Notes: generated by a model from the sequence alone, not told the origin. Shown: positions 6,170 to 13,218, numbered from the stretch's first letter. The stretch: DNA of 13,295 nt from CAYWTX01 sp964461295 (GCA_964461295.1 CAYWTX010000622.1:1-13295); one strand, 5' to 3'. Program-made: numbers and translations.

Positions 6170-7874
6170 CGCCGCGAATCCTTTCGGCGTTGCTGCCGAA
6201 CTGCTCGACCATCGGTCCCGTCACCTCGTGCATCCCGTACCACGCGTCCTCGAACATCCGCACGTTGCGCCCGAACGGCTCGGTCAACTCCGGCCGCGCC
6301 GACCCGCGCCGCGACAACTCGCCCTGGTAGTCGCGGTTGGACTTGTGTCGAGCCAGCGCGATCAACTCGCGATCGGCCAGGTTCGCCAGGCATCCCAGGT
6401 ACATCGCGCGCAGCGCCAGGCGAAGCTCCCCCTTGCCCAGCAACTCCCGGGCCAGGCTCGTCCAGCCGTCCTCCGGCAGCCGCTCCGCCCCCACGTCCTC
6501 GTCCGTCAGGTCCGGCGCAGCCGCCAGCGGCTCGGTCTTCGCTTCCATCGGTTTGCCCCTCCGCCGTCGCCACAGGCCCCAGGCTCCCGCCGCCGCGCCC
6601 GCGACGACCACGCCCAACAGCAGGATCAGCCAGAACCGTGGCGAATCCAGCAAGCCGGAACTCGCATCGTCGGCCGCGCCCGCTCGCCGCGATCGGAGGA
6701 GCCGGTCCACCGCGTCGCGCAGCCACCGCAGGGCGTCCCCAATCGCGCGGAAAGCCTTCTCGATGTACCCCACCACGTCCTGAAGGAACTGCGCGACCGC
6801 CCCTCGCTCGTGCTCCCGCTTCTCCTGCGGCATCCGCCAGGCATACTTCGGGCGCGACAGCACGTCCTCGGCCGCTCGATCCAACTCGCCCGCGAGCTTC
6901 CTGTCCGCGCCGGCCTTCGGCGCAGCCGGCGCCTCCGGTCCCGCGGTCTCGGCAATCGACAATCGACAATCGGCAATCGGCAATTGGGAGTTGAGTTGGT
7001 CCGCCTTCGCGTCGGAACCTACGAGCAAGACCACGCCCAATACTCCCGCCACCACGCCCCCAGCCTTGCGGATCCCCGCGAACCGCTTCAGTTCCGCCCG
7101 CAGATCGGCTCCCGTCCGCAGCGACTGCCCATGGAAACAGCGGATCACGTACGCCGATTTCAACAGCGGATCGACCGCCAGGTACGTCAGCGCCGTCGCC
7201 ATCGCCAGACTCGTGCTGTTCAGCCACCACAGCGGCAACCGCGTGCCCGCCCACTCCACGCCCAGCAGGCTCTTGGCCAGCAACGGCAGCAGCGCGATCG
7301 CCACCAGGCTGTTCAGCCACACCAGCAGGCTGAACGGCAGCATCAAGCCGAGCATGAGGTGGTTCTGCTTGGGCCACAGCGCCGCCTGTCGCGATGCCCG
7401 GGCCGTCAGGGCCCACGCGCCGCCCTCGCCTCCGTCGGCCAGCACCGTGGCGCTCTGGTAGAACGCGTACACCCACCCCGCCGGCAGCACCAACAGCCCC
7501 GCCAGCGGCAACACGTACAGCCCCGCCGGCTGAGTGACCGCCTGCGACGTCACGACGGCCGCCACGCGGCGCAGCGTCCACGCCTGCTCCTGCTGCCCGG
7601 CCAGGCGGCGCCACAATTGCCCCGCGTACACCGCTTGCCAGCACTTCATCCACACGAACAGCCCCGCCAACGCCAGCGCCCCGCCCAGGCAGTGCCGATC
7701 CGCGTACGCGCTGCGGCTCATGTCCGCCCAGAAGTACAGCAGCCCCAGCACGAACGGCAGCGCCCCCACGTAGTACGCCGCCCACGCCCCAACCCCCGCG
7801 CGACGCACCAGCCAGAACGCGCCTTCCAGCAGTTCCATCGCCCCGGCCGATTCGCCCTCGCCCCGCCGCTTCAT
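6156..7874 (-). CDS. DUF4129-domain multi-pass membrane protein
   Basis: The 572-residue product has a long membrane N-terminal half (segments near 29-50, 64-80, 117-138, 174-201, 215-235 and 272-286), a variable linker (290-410), another membrane segment (412-433) and a cytosolic C-terminal DUF4129 region (about 470-555) with LRLALRAMYLGCLANLADR and FEDAWYG. DUF4129 proteins are standard members of MoxR-DUF58 clusters; the function is unknown. The start ATG at 7874 overlaps the stop of the upstream B-box gene as ATGA, and the 3' end overlaps DUF4350 by 14 bp, so three genes are tightly coupled. Odd feature: residues 293-309 are encoded by a CAATCGR tandem tract that looks like an intergenic repeat inserted in frame. 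Confidence 0.87.
   Translation of the reverse strand: MKRRGEGESAGAMELLEGAFWLVRRAGVGAWAAYYVGALPFVLGLLYFWADMSRSAYADRHCLGGALALAGLFVWMKCWQAVYAGQLWRRLAGQQEQAWTLRRVAAVVTSQAVTQPAGLYVLPLAGLLVLPAGWVYAFYQSATVLADGGEGGAWALTARASRQAALWPKQNHLMLGLMLPFSLLVWLNSLVAIALLPLLAKSLLGVEWAGTRLPLWWLNSTSLAMATALTYLAVDPLLKSAYVIRCFHGQSLRTGADLRAELKRFAGIRKAGGVVAGVLGVVLLVGSDAKADQLNSQLPIADCRLSIAETAGPEAPAAPKAGADRKLAGELDRAAEDVLSRPKYAWRMPQEKREHERGAVAQFLQDVVGYIEKAFRAIGDALRWLRDAVDRLLRSRRAGAADDASSGLLDSPRFWLILLLGVVVAGAAAGAWGLWRRRRGKPMEAKTEPLAAAPDLTDEDVGAERLPEDGWTSLARELLGKGELRLALRAMYLGCLANLADRELIALARHKSNRDYQGELSRRGSARPELTEPFGRNVRMFEDAWYGMHEVTGPMVEQFGSNAERIRGDARA
6953..6989 (-). repeat. In-frame CAATCGR tandem tract inside the DUF4129 gene
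   Basis: Five 7-bp units (CAATCGA or CAATCGG on the plus strand) run in tandem and are translated on the minus strand as QLPIADCRLSI within the linker of the DUF4129 protein. Unit length and layout match the intergenic GTGTCGA tract. I see no inverted arm nearby. The reading frame is kept although the unit is 7 bp and the tract is flanked by ordinary coding DNA. Confidence 0.8.
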
Positions 7875-8206
7875 CGCATCAGCTCCTCCCACAGTTTGCC
7901 TTCGTGAAAGTCCGAGGGAAGAAGCTGAAGCGTCCGCCCCAGCCAGTAGAAGAACATCCACAGCAACAGCCCGCCGGCGACGCATTGCAGGGCCGTCCAC
8001 GCCAGGCGGCGCGCGCCGGCCAACCATCCGCCGCCGGCGCGCCGCCCCTCCGCGATCGCGAGCGTCTTGAGGCACGACGCGCAGATCACCCGCCCGGCGT
8101 GCTCGGTGATGCACTCGCGGCAGAAGAACCGCTTGCACGCCGGGCAGCGGGCGACCGCCTCCCGCGAGGCGTGCAGGAAACAGCGTTGTCGGATCAGGTC
8201 ACTCAT
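7871..8206 (-). CDS. Small B-box zinc-finger membrane protein
   Basis: The 111-residue product has an N-terminal zinc-binding B-box-like module: C9-x2-H12, C21-x2-C24, C29-x2-C32 and C42-x2-C45. One hydrophobic membrane segment follows (about 68-92), then a short tail (LLPSDFHEGKLWEEL). The ATG at 8206 is preferred to one 21 bases upstream because the extra residues fall in repeat DNA and the cysteine module then starts near the N-terminus. Its stop overlaps the DUF4129 start (ATGA), so it is very probably translated with it. The zinc module is clearly related to that of the protein at 9525-10124 (shared pattern CF-x-HA, AVA-x-C-x2-C, RF-x-C-x2-C). A role as membrane-anchored adapter or sensor of the cluster is inference. 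Confidence 0.85.
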   Translation of the reverse strand: MSDLIRQRCFLHASREAVARCPACKRFFCRECITEHAGRVICASCLKTLAIAEGRRAGGGWLAGARRLAWTALQCVAGGLLLWMFFYWLGRTLQLLPSDFHEGKLWEELMR

Positions 8207-8212
8207 AGGCGG

Positions 8213-8355
8213 CCAGTGGAATGCCAAATGGAAAACGGCAAATGGTAAACGTGCTGCCGCATTGCCCGATTCCCCTTCGCATACTGAGTTTCGCCTTCGC
8301 CCGCGGAGGGGGCAAGCCCGGAGCGTCAGCCCATTTGGCGTTTCTCATCTGGCAC
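8213..8355. repeat. Palindrome of GCCAAATGG units
   Basis: The left arm (8213-8250) repeats GCCAAATGGAAAAC-like units. The right arm (8331-8355) carries the reverse complement (CCATTTGGCGTTTCTCATCT). The spacer of about 80 bp is not repetitive apart from a short GC-rich stem. It fills the 138-bp gap between two minus-strand genes, and the right arm supplies the last codons and the TGA stop (8345-8347) of the upstream six-TM gene. Confidence 0.8.
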
Positions 8356-9349
8356 TCTTCCTACGCGCCACCATCAGCCCCAGCCCGATCAGGCCCAGCG
8401 CCAGCGGGCAGAATACCAGCGCGGCCCACACCACGCCAATCTCCAGCGGCGGCAGCAGGAACTGCGATAGCTTCGGCACCCCGCCGAACGAGGTCGCCAG
8501 CGCCGGCAACGCCGCCCAGCCCAGATACACCACCCCCAGGTACGCCAGCGTCCACCACGCCGTCTTGCGGACCCCGCCCGGCATGTCCGTGCCCCGCTGC
8601 TTCACCAGCGCCAGCACCACCAGAACCATCAGCACCCCATACGCCGGCAGCGTCCCGTAGCGCCCGATCTCCTCCGCCAGCCCGCCCAGCGCCGTTCCCG
8701 CCGCCAGCCCCGCCGCCACCAGCAGCATCCCGAACGTCGCCATGTGCGCCACGCCGCGGTAGTGCCTCGGCGCAAGCGGCATGGCCAGCCCCGGCTGGAG
8801 CGTCCCCGGCGCAGCCGGGGCAACCGCGGGCGAAGGCGCCGCCGTTTCCGCCGATCCGCCGCCGCCGGCCGCGAGCGCACGCTCCGTCGCCGGCCCCTCT
8901 CGCTGCGCCGCCTCGATCAACGGCGCCAGCAACGCCACCAGGTTCTCCGCGTGCCGCAGCCGCCCCATGGCCGCCAACCGCCGATCGCTCACGACCGTCC
9001 GCAGCCGGCAGGAGCACCCCGGCCCTGCCGCCACATTCGCCACAAGCGCCAGGCCGAACGGGCCCGCCATCACCCAGCAGAAGATCCCCCACCCCCCGCC
9101 GATCCCCAGGGCCAGCAGGACCATGAACAGCGTCGCCAGGCTCAGCACGATGTTGGCTGCCCTCCATCCGCTCTTGCCCGCAATGAGGATCGCGTGGATA
9201 TCGCGAAAATAGAACCGCCGCACCTCCTGCACCATGTACCGCGACTCCACCACCAGCAGATGGTCCTCGCCCAGGTAGACCCTCTGCGCGCACAGCCATT
9301 TCCCTGGCAGGCGACGATACTTCGCTTCAGTTCTACCGTCGTCGGACAA
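8345..9349 (-). CDS. Six-TM protein with an N-terminal PH-like segment, function unknown
   Basis: The product is about 334 residues. The N-terminal stretch (15-55, with RVYLGEDHLLVVESRY and VRRFYFRDIHAI) resembles the strands of bacterial PH-like modules but is not diagnostic. Two membrane segments follow (about 66-83 and 87-108), then a conserved-looking region with GCSCRLRT, a Gly/Ala/Pro linker (150-190), and four more membrane segments (203-224, 236-250, 264-285, 304-327). I do not recognise a named family. The start is uncertain: the frame opens with TTG at 9349 straight after a stop codon and with a weak Shine-Dalgarno sequence; no ATG occurs before residue 39. Its 3' end runs into the GCCAAATGG palindrome. 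Strand and position make it a member of the MoxR cluster. Confidence 0.75.
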   Translation of the reverse strand: MSDDGRTEAKYRRLPGKWLCAQRVYLGEDHLLVVESRYMVQEVRRFYFRDIHAILIAGKSGWRAANIVLSLATLFMVLLALGIGGGWGIFCWVMAGPFGLALVANVAAGPGCSCRLRTVVSDRRLAAMGRLRHAENLVALLAPLIEAAQREGPATERALAAGGGGSAETAAPSPAVAPAAPGTLQPGLAMPLAPRHYRGVAHMATFGMLLVAAGLAAGTALGGLAEEIGRYGTLPAYGVLMVLVVLALVKQRGTDMPGGVRKTAWWTLAYLGVVYLGWAALPALATSFGGVPKLSQFLLPPLEIGVVWAALVFCPLALGLIGLGLMVARRKSAR

Positions 9350-9372
9350 TCTTCACCATCCGCAAGAAAAAA

Positions 9373-9500
9373 GACCACGAATCACACGAAAACAAGGCGA
9401 ATCACACGAAAAGAGACGATGGGGTCCGACTTTCCCCCTGTCCTCGGTCCCAGGTCTCTCTATTCGTGCAATTCGTTTCATTTCGTGCAATTCGCGGTCT
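9373..9500. repeat. Palindrome of CACGAATCA units
   Basis: The left arm (9373-9415) repeats CACGAATCACACGAAAA. The right arm (9455-9500) carries the reverse complement (ATTCGTGCAATTCGTTTC, ending GCGGTC). A 40-bp spacer lies between. It fills most of the 175-bp gap between the zinc-finger gene (stop at 9525) and the six-TM gene, about 25 nt after the stop codon. The outer ends GACCACGAA and TTCGCGGTC also pair. Confidence 0.85.
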
Positions 9501-9524
9501 CCCTCGTTCCTCGCGCACACAGCC

Positions 9525-10124
9525 CTACGCAACGAACAAAAGGTAGTAGAACCCGACCGCCCACCCCGCCAACTGCGCCGCCGCCAACGCCGCCGCCACG
9601 CACAGCCGCGCCTTCGTCCGCCGGAACATCCCGCCCGGCGCGCCCCAGTACCGCGCCGCGATGTACAGCACCCCCGGCGCCGTCAGGATCGTGAACGGCC
9701 AGGCCAGGATCACCGGCCACACCGCCAGCGCCACCGCCAGGCTGTCGTACAGGAAACGCCGCTGGTCCGCCGCGGCCCCGCCCGGACCTGCTCGCCCTTC
9801 CTTCGCCCGCGCCGGCGACATCGCCGCCTCCACGCACGAGGGACACAGGTGCCGGCTGCCCACCTCCACGTCGCACAGCGAGCACAGGAACCGCCCGCAT
9901 CCGTCGCACGCCACGGCCGCACGCTTGCCCGCGTGGTAAAAGCACGACGCCTCGCCGTCGGCCTGCACAGCCTCGGCCGATCGCCCGGCCACGTATCCCA
10001 CGCGCATGGCGGGAAACGTGACGATGCGAACGCCCTTGCCGCAGATGGGGCAAGGCACGCATGTCGGCGTGTCGACGCTCTCGCTCGGCAGGGGAACATT
10101 GCAGCTTGGGCAGGCGATCGTCAT
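9525..10124 (-). CDS. Double zinc-ribbon/B-box membrane protein
   Basis: The 199-residue product has an N-terminal zinc ribbon (C5-x2-C8 and C25-x2-C28) and a B-box-like module (C61, H64, C73, C76, C81, C84, C94, C97). Two or three membrane segments follow (about 126-158, 173-197). The B-box part is a paralogue of that in the protein at 7871-8206. The ATG at 10124 is chosen because AGGA lies eight bases upstream and the first zinc ribbon starts at residue 5. It lies between the RDD gene and the six-TM gene of the cluster. Such modules bind zinc and mediate protein contacts; the partner is unknown. Confidence 0.85.
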   Translation of the reverse strand: MTIACPSCNVPLPSESVDTPTCVPCPICGKGVRIVTFPAMRVGYVAGRSAEAVQADGEASCFYHAGKRAAVACDGCGRFLCSLCDVEVGSRHLCPSCVEAAMSPARAKEGRAGPGGAAADQRRFLYDSLAVALAVWPVILAWPFTILTAPGVLYIAARYWGAPGGMFRRTKARLCVAAALAAAQLAGWAVGFYYLLFVA

Positions 10125-10138
10125 GTCGGTTCCTGAGC

Positions 10139-10229
10139 CTCCAGCTACCAGCTTCCGGCTACCAGCCGGACTGCATCGCCCCAATCTCGTTTCTCTGGTT
10201 CGGCTGGAAGCTGGCCGCTGGAAGCTGGT
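10139..10229. repeat. Palindrome of CCAGCTTC units
   Basis: The left arm (10139-10169) reads CCAGCTACCAGCTTCCGGCT and continues with ACCAGCC; the right arm (10197-10229) reads GGCTGGAAGCTGGCCGCTGG followed by AAGCTGG. The 27-bp spacer is plain. It fills the 116-bp gap between the RDD gene (stop at 10241) and the zinc-finger gene, starting about 11 nt after the stop codon. Confidence 0.85.
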
Positions 10230-10240
10230 CGCTGCTTCCT

Positions 10241-11044
10241 CTACTTCTTCACCACTCGCGTGTTGCACATGTGGTCGTGCAACGCCCGCTTCTCGTCGTC
10301 CCACGCAGCCATCAGATACCCGATGTACAGGATGATCCCGCTGACCATCTCGGCCCAGAATCGCCCCAGCGCGCGCAGGTAGCTCACCTTGCCGCCGTCG
10401 GACAGCACCACCTTCAGCCCGCACACCATCTTGCCGGGCGTCGCGGCGTACTTGCCCACGAAGACCGTGTTGTACCCCGCCTGGATGGCGATCTGCACCA
10501 GCACCGTGATCGCCCACACCGCGACCAGCGGCCCGTGGAGCAGGTCCAGATCAACTCCCCTGCGCCCGGCGTCCATGCCCTCCGAAAACGCCGCGATGAA
10601 CAGCGGAACACACAGGATCTGGTTCACCACGCCCAGGATCAACCCGTCCACCAGCTTCGCCGCAAACCGCAGCCAGAACCCGCTGTACCGCATCGCCCCC
10701 GCCTCCGGCGCCGGCCGCAACGCTCCCTCGCTCAGCCGCTGGAAGAACGCCGGCTTGCACGAGGCGCACACCTTGTAGCCCGCGTACGCGATCAGGTCGT
10801 CGTCCGCCAGCGCCCGGGCGCATTGACAGCAGAACGTCCTGGCGCCCAGCAGGGCCGCGACCTCCGCAACCCCGCCCGAACCTGGCGCGCCCGATGCCAG
10901 CGCCCCCAACGGCTCCCATCGCTCCATCCCCTCGCGCCATACCAGCGTGTGCCCGCTCACCCGGCCGTCGGCGATGCAGGCGGACAGTTCGCCATCCTCC
11001 GTCGGCCCCATTTGCTGCCCATTCAGGACGAACCACCACGGCAT
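10241..11044 (-). CDS. GYF_2 / zinc-ribbon / RDD-domain membrane protein
   Basis: The 267-residue product has an N-terminal GYF_2-like domain (1-45; WWFVLNGQQMGPTEDGEL, then VWREGMERWEPL), a zinc ribbon (C72-x2-C75 and C93-x2-C96) and a C-terminal RDD domain (about 118-267). RDD hallmarks are GFWLRFAAKLVDGLI (122-136), KYAATPGKMVCGLKVV (198-213) and ALHDHMCNTRVV at the end; membrane segments lie near 131-152, 172-190 and 228-247. The start at 11044 is set by GAAGGAG ending six bases upstream; the in-frame ATG at 11050 directly abuts that motif and is too close. RDD proteins are frequent in MoxR clusters. It is the first gene of the minus-strand cluster, divergent from ymdB. Confidence 0.9.
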   Translation of the reverse strand: MPWWFVLNGQQMGPTEDGELSACIADGRVSGHTLVWREGMERWEPLGALASGAPGSGGVAEVAALLGARTFCCQCARALADDDLIAYAGYKVCASCKPAFFQRLSEGALRPAPEAGAMRYSGFWLRFAAKLVDGLILGVVNQILCVPLFIAAFSEGMDAGRRGVDLDLLHGPLVAVWAITVLVQIAIQAGYNTVFVGKYAATPGKMVCGLKVVLSDGGKVSYLRALGRFWAEMVSGIILYIGYLMAAWDDEKRALHDHMCNTRVVKK

Positions 11045-11050
11045 CGGCAT

Positions 11051-11057
11051 CTCCTTC
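11051..11057 (-). promoter_or_regulatory. Ribosome binding site deciding the RDD gene start
   Basis: GAAGGAG on the minus strand ends six bases before ATG at 11044 but touches the ATG at 11050, so the inner ATG is favoured and the protein begins MPWWFVLNG. Confidence 0.6.
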
Positions 11058-11065
11058 GCGAGCGA

Positions 11066-11092
11066 ATCATACGACACCCTAACCCACGGCAA
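11066..11092 (-). promoter_or_regulatory. Possible promoter of the minus-strand cluster
   Basis: On the minus strand, TTGCCG (11087-11092) and TATGAT (11066-11071) are 15 bp apart. The -10 box is good, but the -35 box and spacing are imperfect. Position, about 20 bp upstream of the RDD start codon, fits a leader of very short length. It lies in the 186-bp divergent gap shared with ymdB. Confidence 0.35.
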
Positions 11093-11160
11093 AAGAGCCT
11101 TCTCCCGCATCCACCTTGCGTCGCGGCCTTGTTTCTTTCCCATCCCTCTGGGCCCCTGGG

Positions 11161-11188
11161 TTGTGTTCCCACGCCGAACACCTATAAT
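11161..11188 (+). promoter_or_regulatory. Sigma70-type promoter of ymdB
   Basis: TTGTGT (11161-11166) and a perfect TATAAT (11183-11188) are separated by 16 bp. The ATG of ymdB is at 11231, giving a leader of about 35 nt that includes a small CCCCG/CGGGG stem (11199-11211). This is the best promoter match in the window. Confidence 0.65.
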
Positions 11189-11230
11189 GGCCCGCCGTCC
11201 CCGACGCGGGGCCTGGAAAGCAGTGTGAGC

Positions 11231-12057
11231 ATGCCGGTCAACATCCTCTGCCTCGGCGACGTCGTGGGTAAGCCCGGCCGCAGCGTCCTTGCGGCCAAGC
11301 TCAAGGAGTTCGTCGCAGCCAGGCAGATCGACTTCGTCGTCGCCAACGGCGAGAACGCCGCGGCGGCAGCGGGATCACGCCCCAGATCTTCCGCAAGATG
11401 CTGCACTATGGCGTGGACGTGGTCACGCTGGGCGATCACGTCTACCGCAAGAAGGAGGTCGGCCTGGCGCTGGCCCAGTCCGATCGGATCATCCGCCCGG
11501 CGAACCTTCTCCCAGCCGCGGCCGGGAGGGCGTGGACCGTCGTGCCCACCAAGGACGGCAAGCACCCCGTCGGCGTTTCCTGCGCCCTGGGCCAGATGTA
11601 CATGGGCAACTGGAATTCGCCCTGGGCGGCCGTGGACGCCGCCCTGGCCGCCATGCCCCCGGAAGTCAAGATCCGCGTGCTGGACTTCCACGCCGAGGCC
11701 AGCAGCGAGAAGATCGCGATGGGCTGGCACCTCAACGGGCGGGCCAGCATCGTCTTCGGCACGCACACGCACGTTCCCACCGCCGACGCCAGGGTGCTGG
11801 ACGGCGGCACGGCCTATGTCAGCGACCTGGGGATGACCGGCCCGTACGACGGCGTGCTGGGCCGCCGCAAGGACCGCGTGCTCAGCGCCCTGACGACCTC
11901 CATGCCCGCCCAGTTCGAGGTCTGCGGCGGCGACGTGCGCATGTGCGGCATCCTCGCAGCCGTCGACCCCGAAACGGGCAAGGCCCTGTCCGTCGAACGC
12001 GTCGAGGTCGCGGGCGAGGCCTGTGCGAACCCCACCAACGAGAAGGACAACGATTGA
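11231..12057 (+). CDS. ymdB: YmdB-like metallophosphoesterase with one frameshift
   Basis: The family (TIGR00282) hydrolyses 2',3'-cyclic nucleotides and influences RNA turnover in Bacillus. The first part runs from ATG 11231 (MPVNILCLGDVVGKPGR) to about 11362, and the rest continues in the next frame from about 11362 to the TGA at 12055-12057. Reading GCG then GGC GGC AGC GGG ATC restores the family motif NGENAAGGSGIT, so one G is missing near 11362. With it restored the protein has 275 residues, a normal length. Predicted metal ligands: D10, E41, N42, H70, H154, H179 and H181 (segments LDFHAEASSEK and FGTHTHVPTAD). The usual Asn of the G-N-H motif is Asp here (LGDHVY, D69). A sequencing or assembly error is the simplest cause; a young pseudogene is the alternative. 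It has its own promoter. Confidence 0.88.
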
Positions 12058-12125
12058 ACCGCAGAGAGAACGCAAAGTGCGCAGAGAAGAGAATCTCTTT
12101 GCGGCCTTTGCGTTCTTTGCGGTTG
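12056..12125. repeat. Palindrome of CGCAGAGAA / ACGCAAAG units
   Basis: The left arm starts within the ymdB stop codon and reads AACCGCAGAGAGAACGCAAAG; the right arm reads CTTTGCGTTCTTTGCGGTT (about 12107-12125). A CGCAGAGAA copy and its complement lie between. It fills the 81-bp gap between ymdB and the ATP-grasp gene and would form a strong hairpin in a shared transcript. Confidence 0.85.
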
Positions 12126-12138
12126 ATTCCGGTGCCCA

Positions 12139-13101
12139 ATGTTCATACCCAACCGTGAACGCATCCTCGTCGAGTTGCTTCGCGAGGTCGCCGCCGAGAC
12201 CGGCATCGAGATGACCACCTTCTCGCAGGACTGGATCATCCACCTGCGCCAAGGCGCCGTCGCCCGGCACGTCTACGGCTACAACTTCGACCTCAACCCC
12301 GCCGCCGCCCAACTCATCGCCTGCGACAAGACGGCCGCCAGCGACCTCCTCGCCTTCCACGACATCCCGCGCGTGGAGCATCGCCTCTTCCTGCACCCGC
12401 GACTCAGCGCCTACGTCGATGCCGGCGGCAACTGGCGCGACATGCTCGCCTTCGCCGAGCAGTGCGGATGGGACGTCGTCTGCAAGCCCAAGGACGGCAC
12501 CGGCGGCCGCGACGTCCACCGCGCCCGAGGCCGCCTCGAACTCGAACAGGCCGTGCATCGTCTCTTCGAATCCGAGCACGCCCTCAGCCTCTCGCCGTTC
12601 CTGGCCATCGACCAGGAGTACCGCTTCATCGTCCTGGCGGGCCAGTGCGAGTTGGCCTACGCCAAGCGGCGCCCCGCCGTCCTTGGCGACGGACGTTCCA
12701 CCATCGCCGAACTCATCGCCGCCGCCATCAAGGCCGGCGCCATGCCCGCCGAGGTCGCCGCCCGGGCCATCCGCGACCACGAACCGCGCCTCGACGACGT
12801 TCCCCCCCACGGCGCCGTGCTCGACCTGCACTGGAAGCACAACCTCGGCCAGGGCTCGCGCCCCCACGAAATCGCCGATGCCGCCCTGCGCTGCCGCCTC
12901 ACCGACCTCGCCTGCCGCTGCGCCCGCGCGCTCAACCTCCAGTTCGCCTCCGTCGACATCGTCGAAGTCGCCGCCCGCCACATGGTCCTCGAAGTCAACA
13001 GCGGCATCATGATGGAGACCTACGCCCGCACCGCCCCAAATGGCCGCGAGACGGCAAAACGAATCTACGCCAAGGCGGTAAAACGGATGTTGGCGCCGTG
13101 A
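12139..13101 (+). CDS. ATP-grasp ligase, RimK / cyanophycin-synthetase-like
   Basis: The 320-residue product has an ATP-grasp fold. Visible landmarks: a CDKTAASDLLAFHDIP segment (62-77) typical of the domain entry, K116 in the strand WDVVCKPKDGTGGRDV (111-126) with its glycine-rich loop, EYRFIVLAGQ (160-169), KHN (233-235), D273 in SVDIVE, and the metal ligands E285 and N287 in LEVNSGIMME. These resemble the RimK and cyanophycin synthetase ATP-grasp proteins, which join a carboxylate to an amine using ATP. The substrate is unknown; neither a Mur-ligase half nor an N-terminal cyanophycin domain is present. The ATG at 12139 follows the palindrome closely with no clear Shine-Dalgarno sequence. 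It lies behind ymdB on the same strand and may be cotranscribed. It is not an obvious part of the MoxR system. Confidence 0.9.
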   Translation: MFIPNRERILVELLREVAAETGIEMTTFSQDWIIHLRQGAVARHVYGYNFDLNPAAAQLIACDKTAASDLLAFHDIPRVEHRLFLHPRLSAYVDAGGNWRDMLAFAEQCGWDVVCKPKDGTGGRDVHRARGRLELEQAVHRLFESEHALSLSPFLAIDQEYRFIVLAGQCELAYAKRRPAVLGDGRSTIAELIAAAIKAGAMPAEVAARAIRDHEPRLDDVPPHGAVLDLHWKHNLGQGSRPHEIADAALRCRLTDLACRCARALNLQFASVDIVEVAARHMVLEVNSGIMMETYARTAPNGRETAKRIYAKAVKRMLAP

Positions 13102-13218
13102 GTTATGGCCGCCCGCGCCGACCAAGTCCGCCCGACTCCTGACATCTGCATCGCGCGCGAGTTCGTTCCTGTCGCAACTACGCGGCTGCGGTATCATTCA
13201 GTTAGGCGGACGAATCCC

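Noticed and set aside
10061..11836. A long plus-strand frame spanning the RDD gene and ymdB
   Set aside because: Only 11231 to about 11362 is genuine ymdB; the rest is antisense to RDD or lies after the ymdB frameshift.
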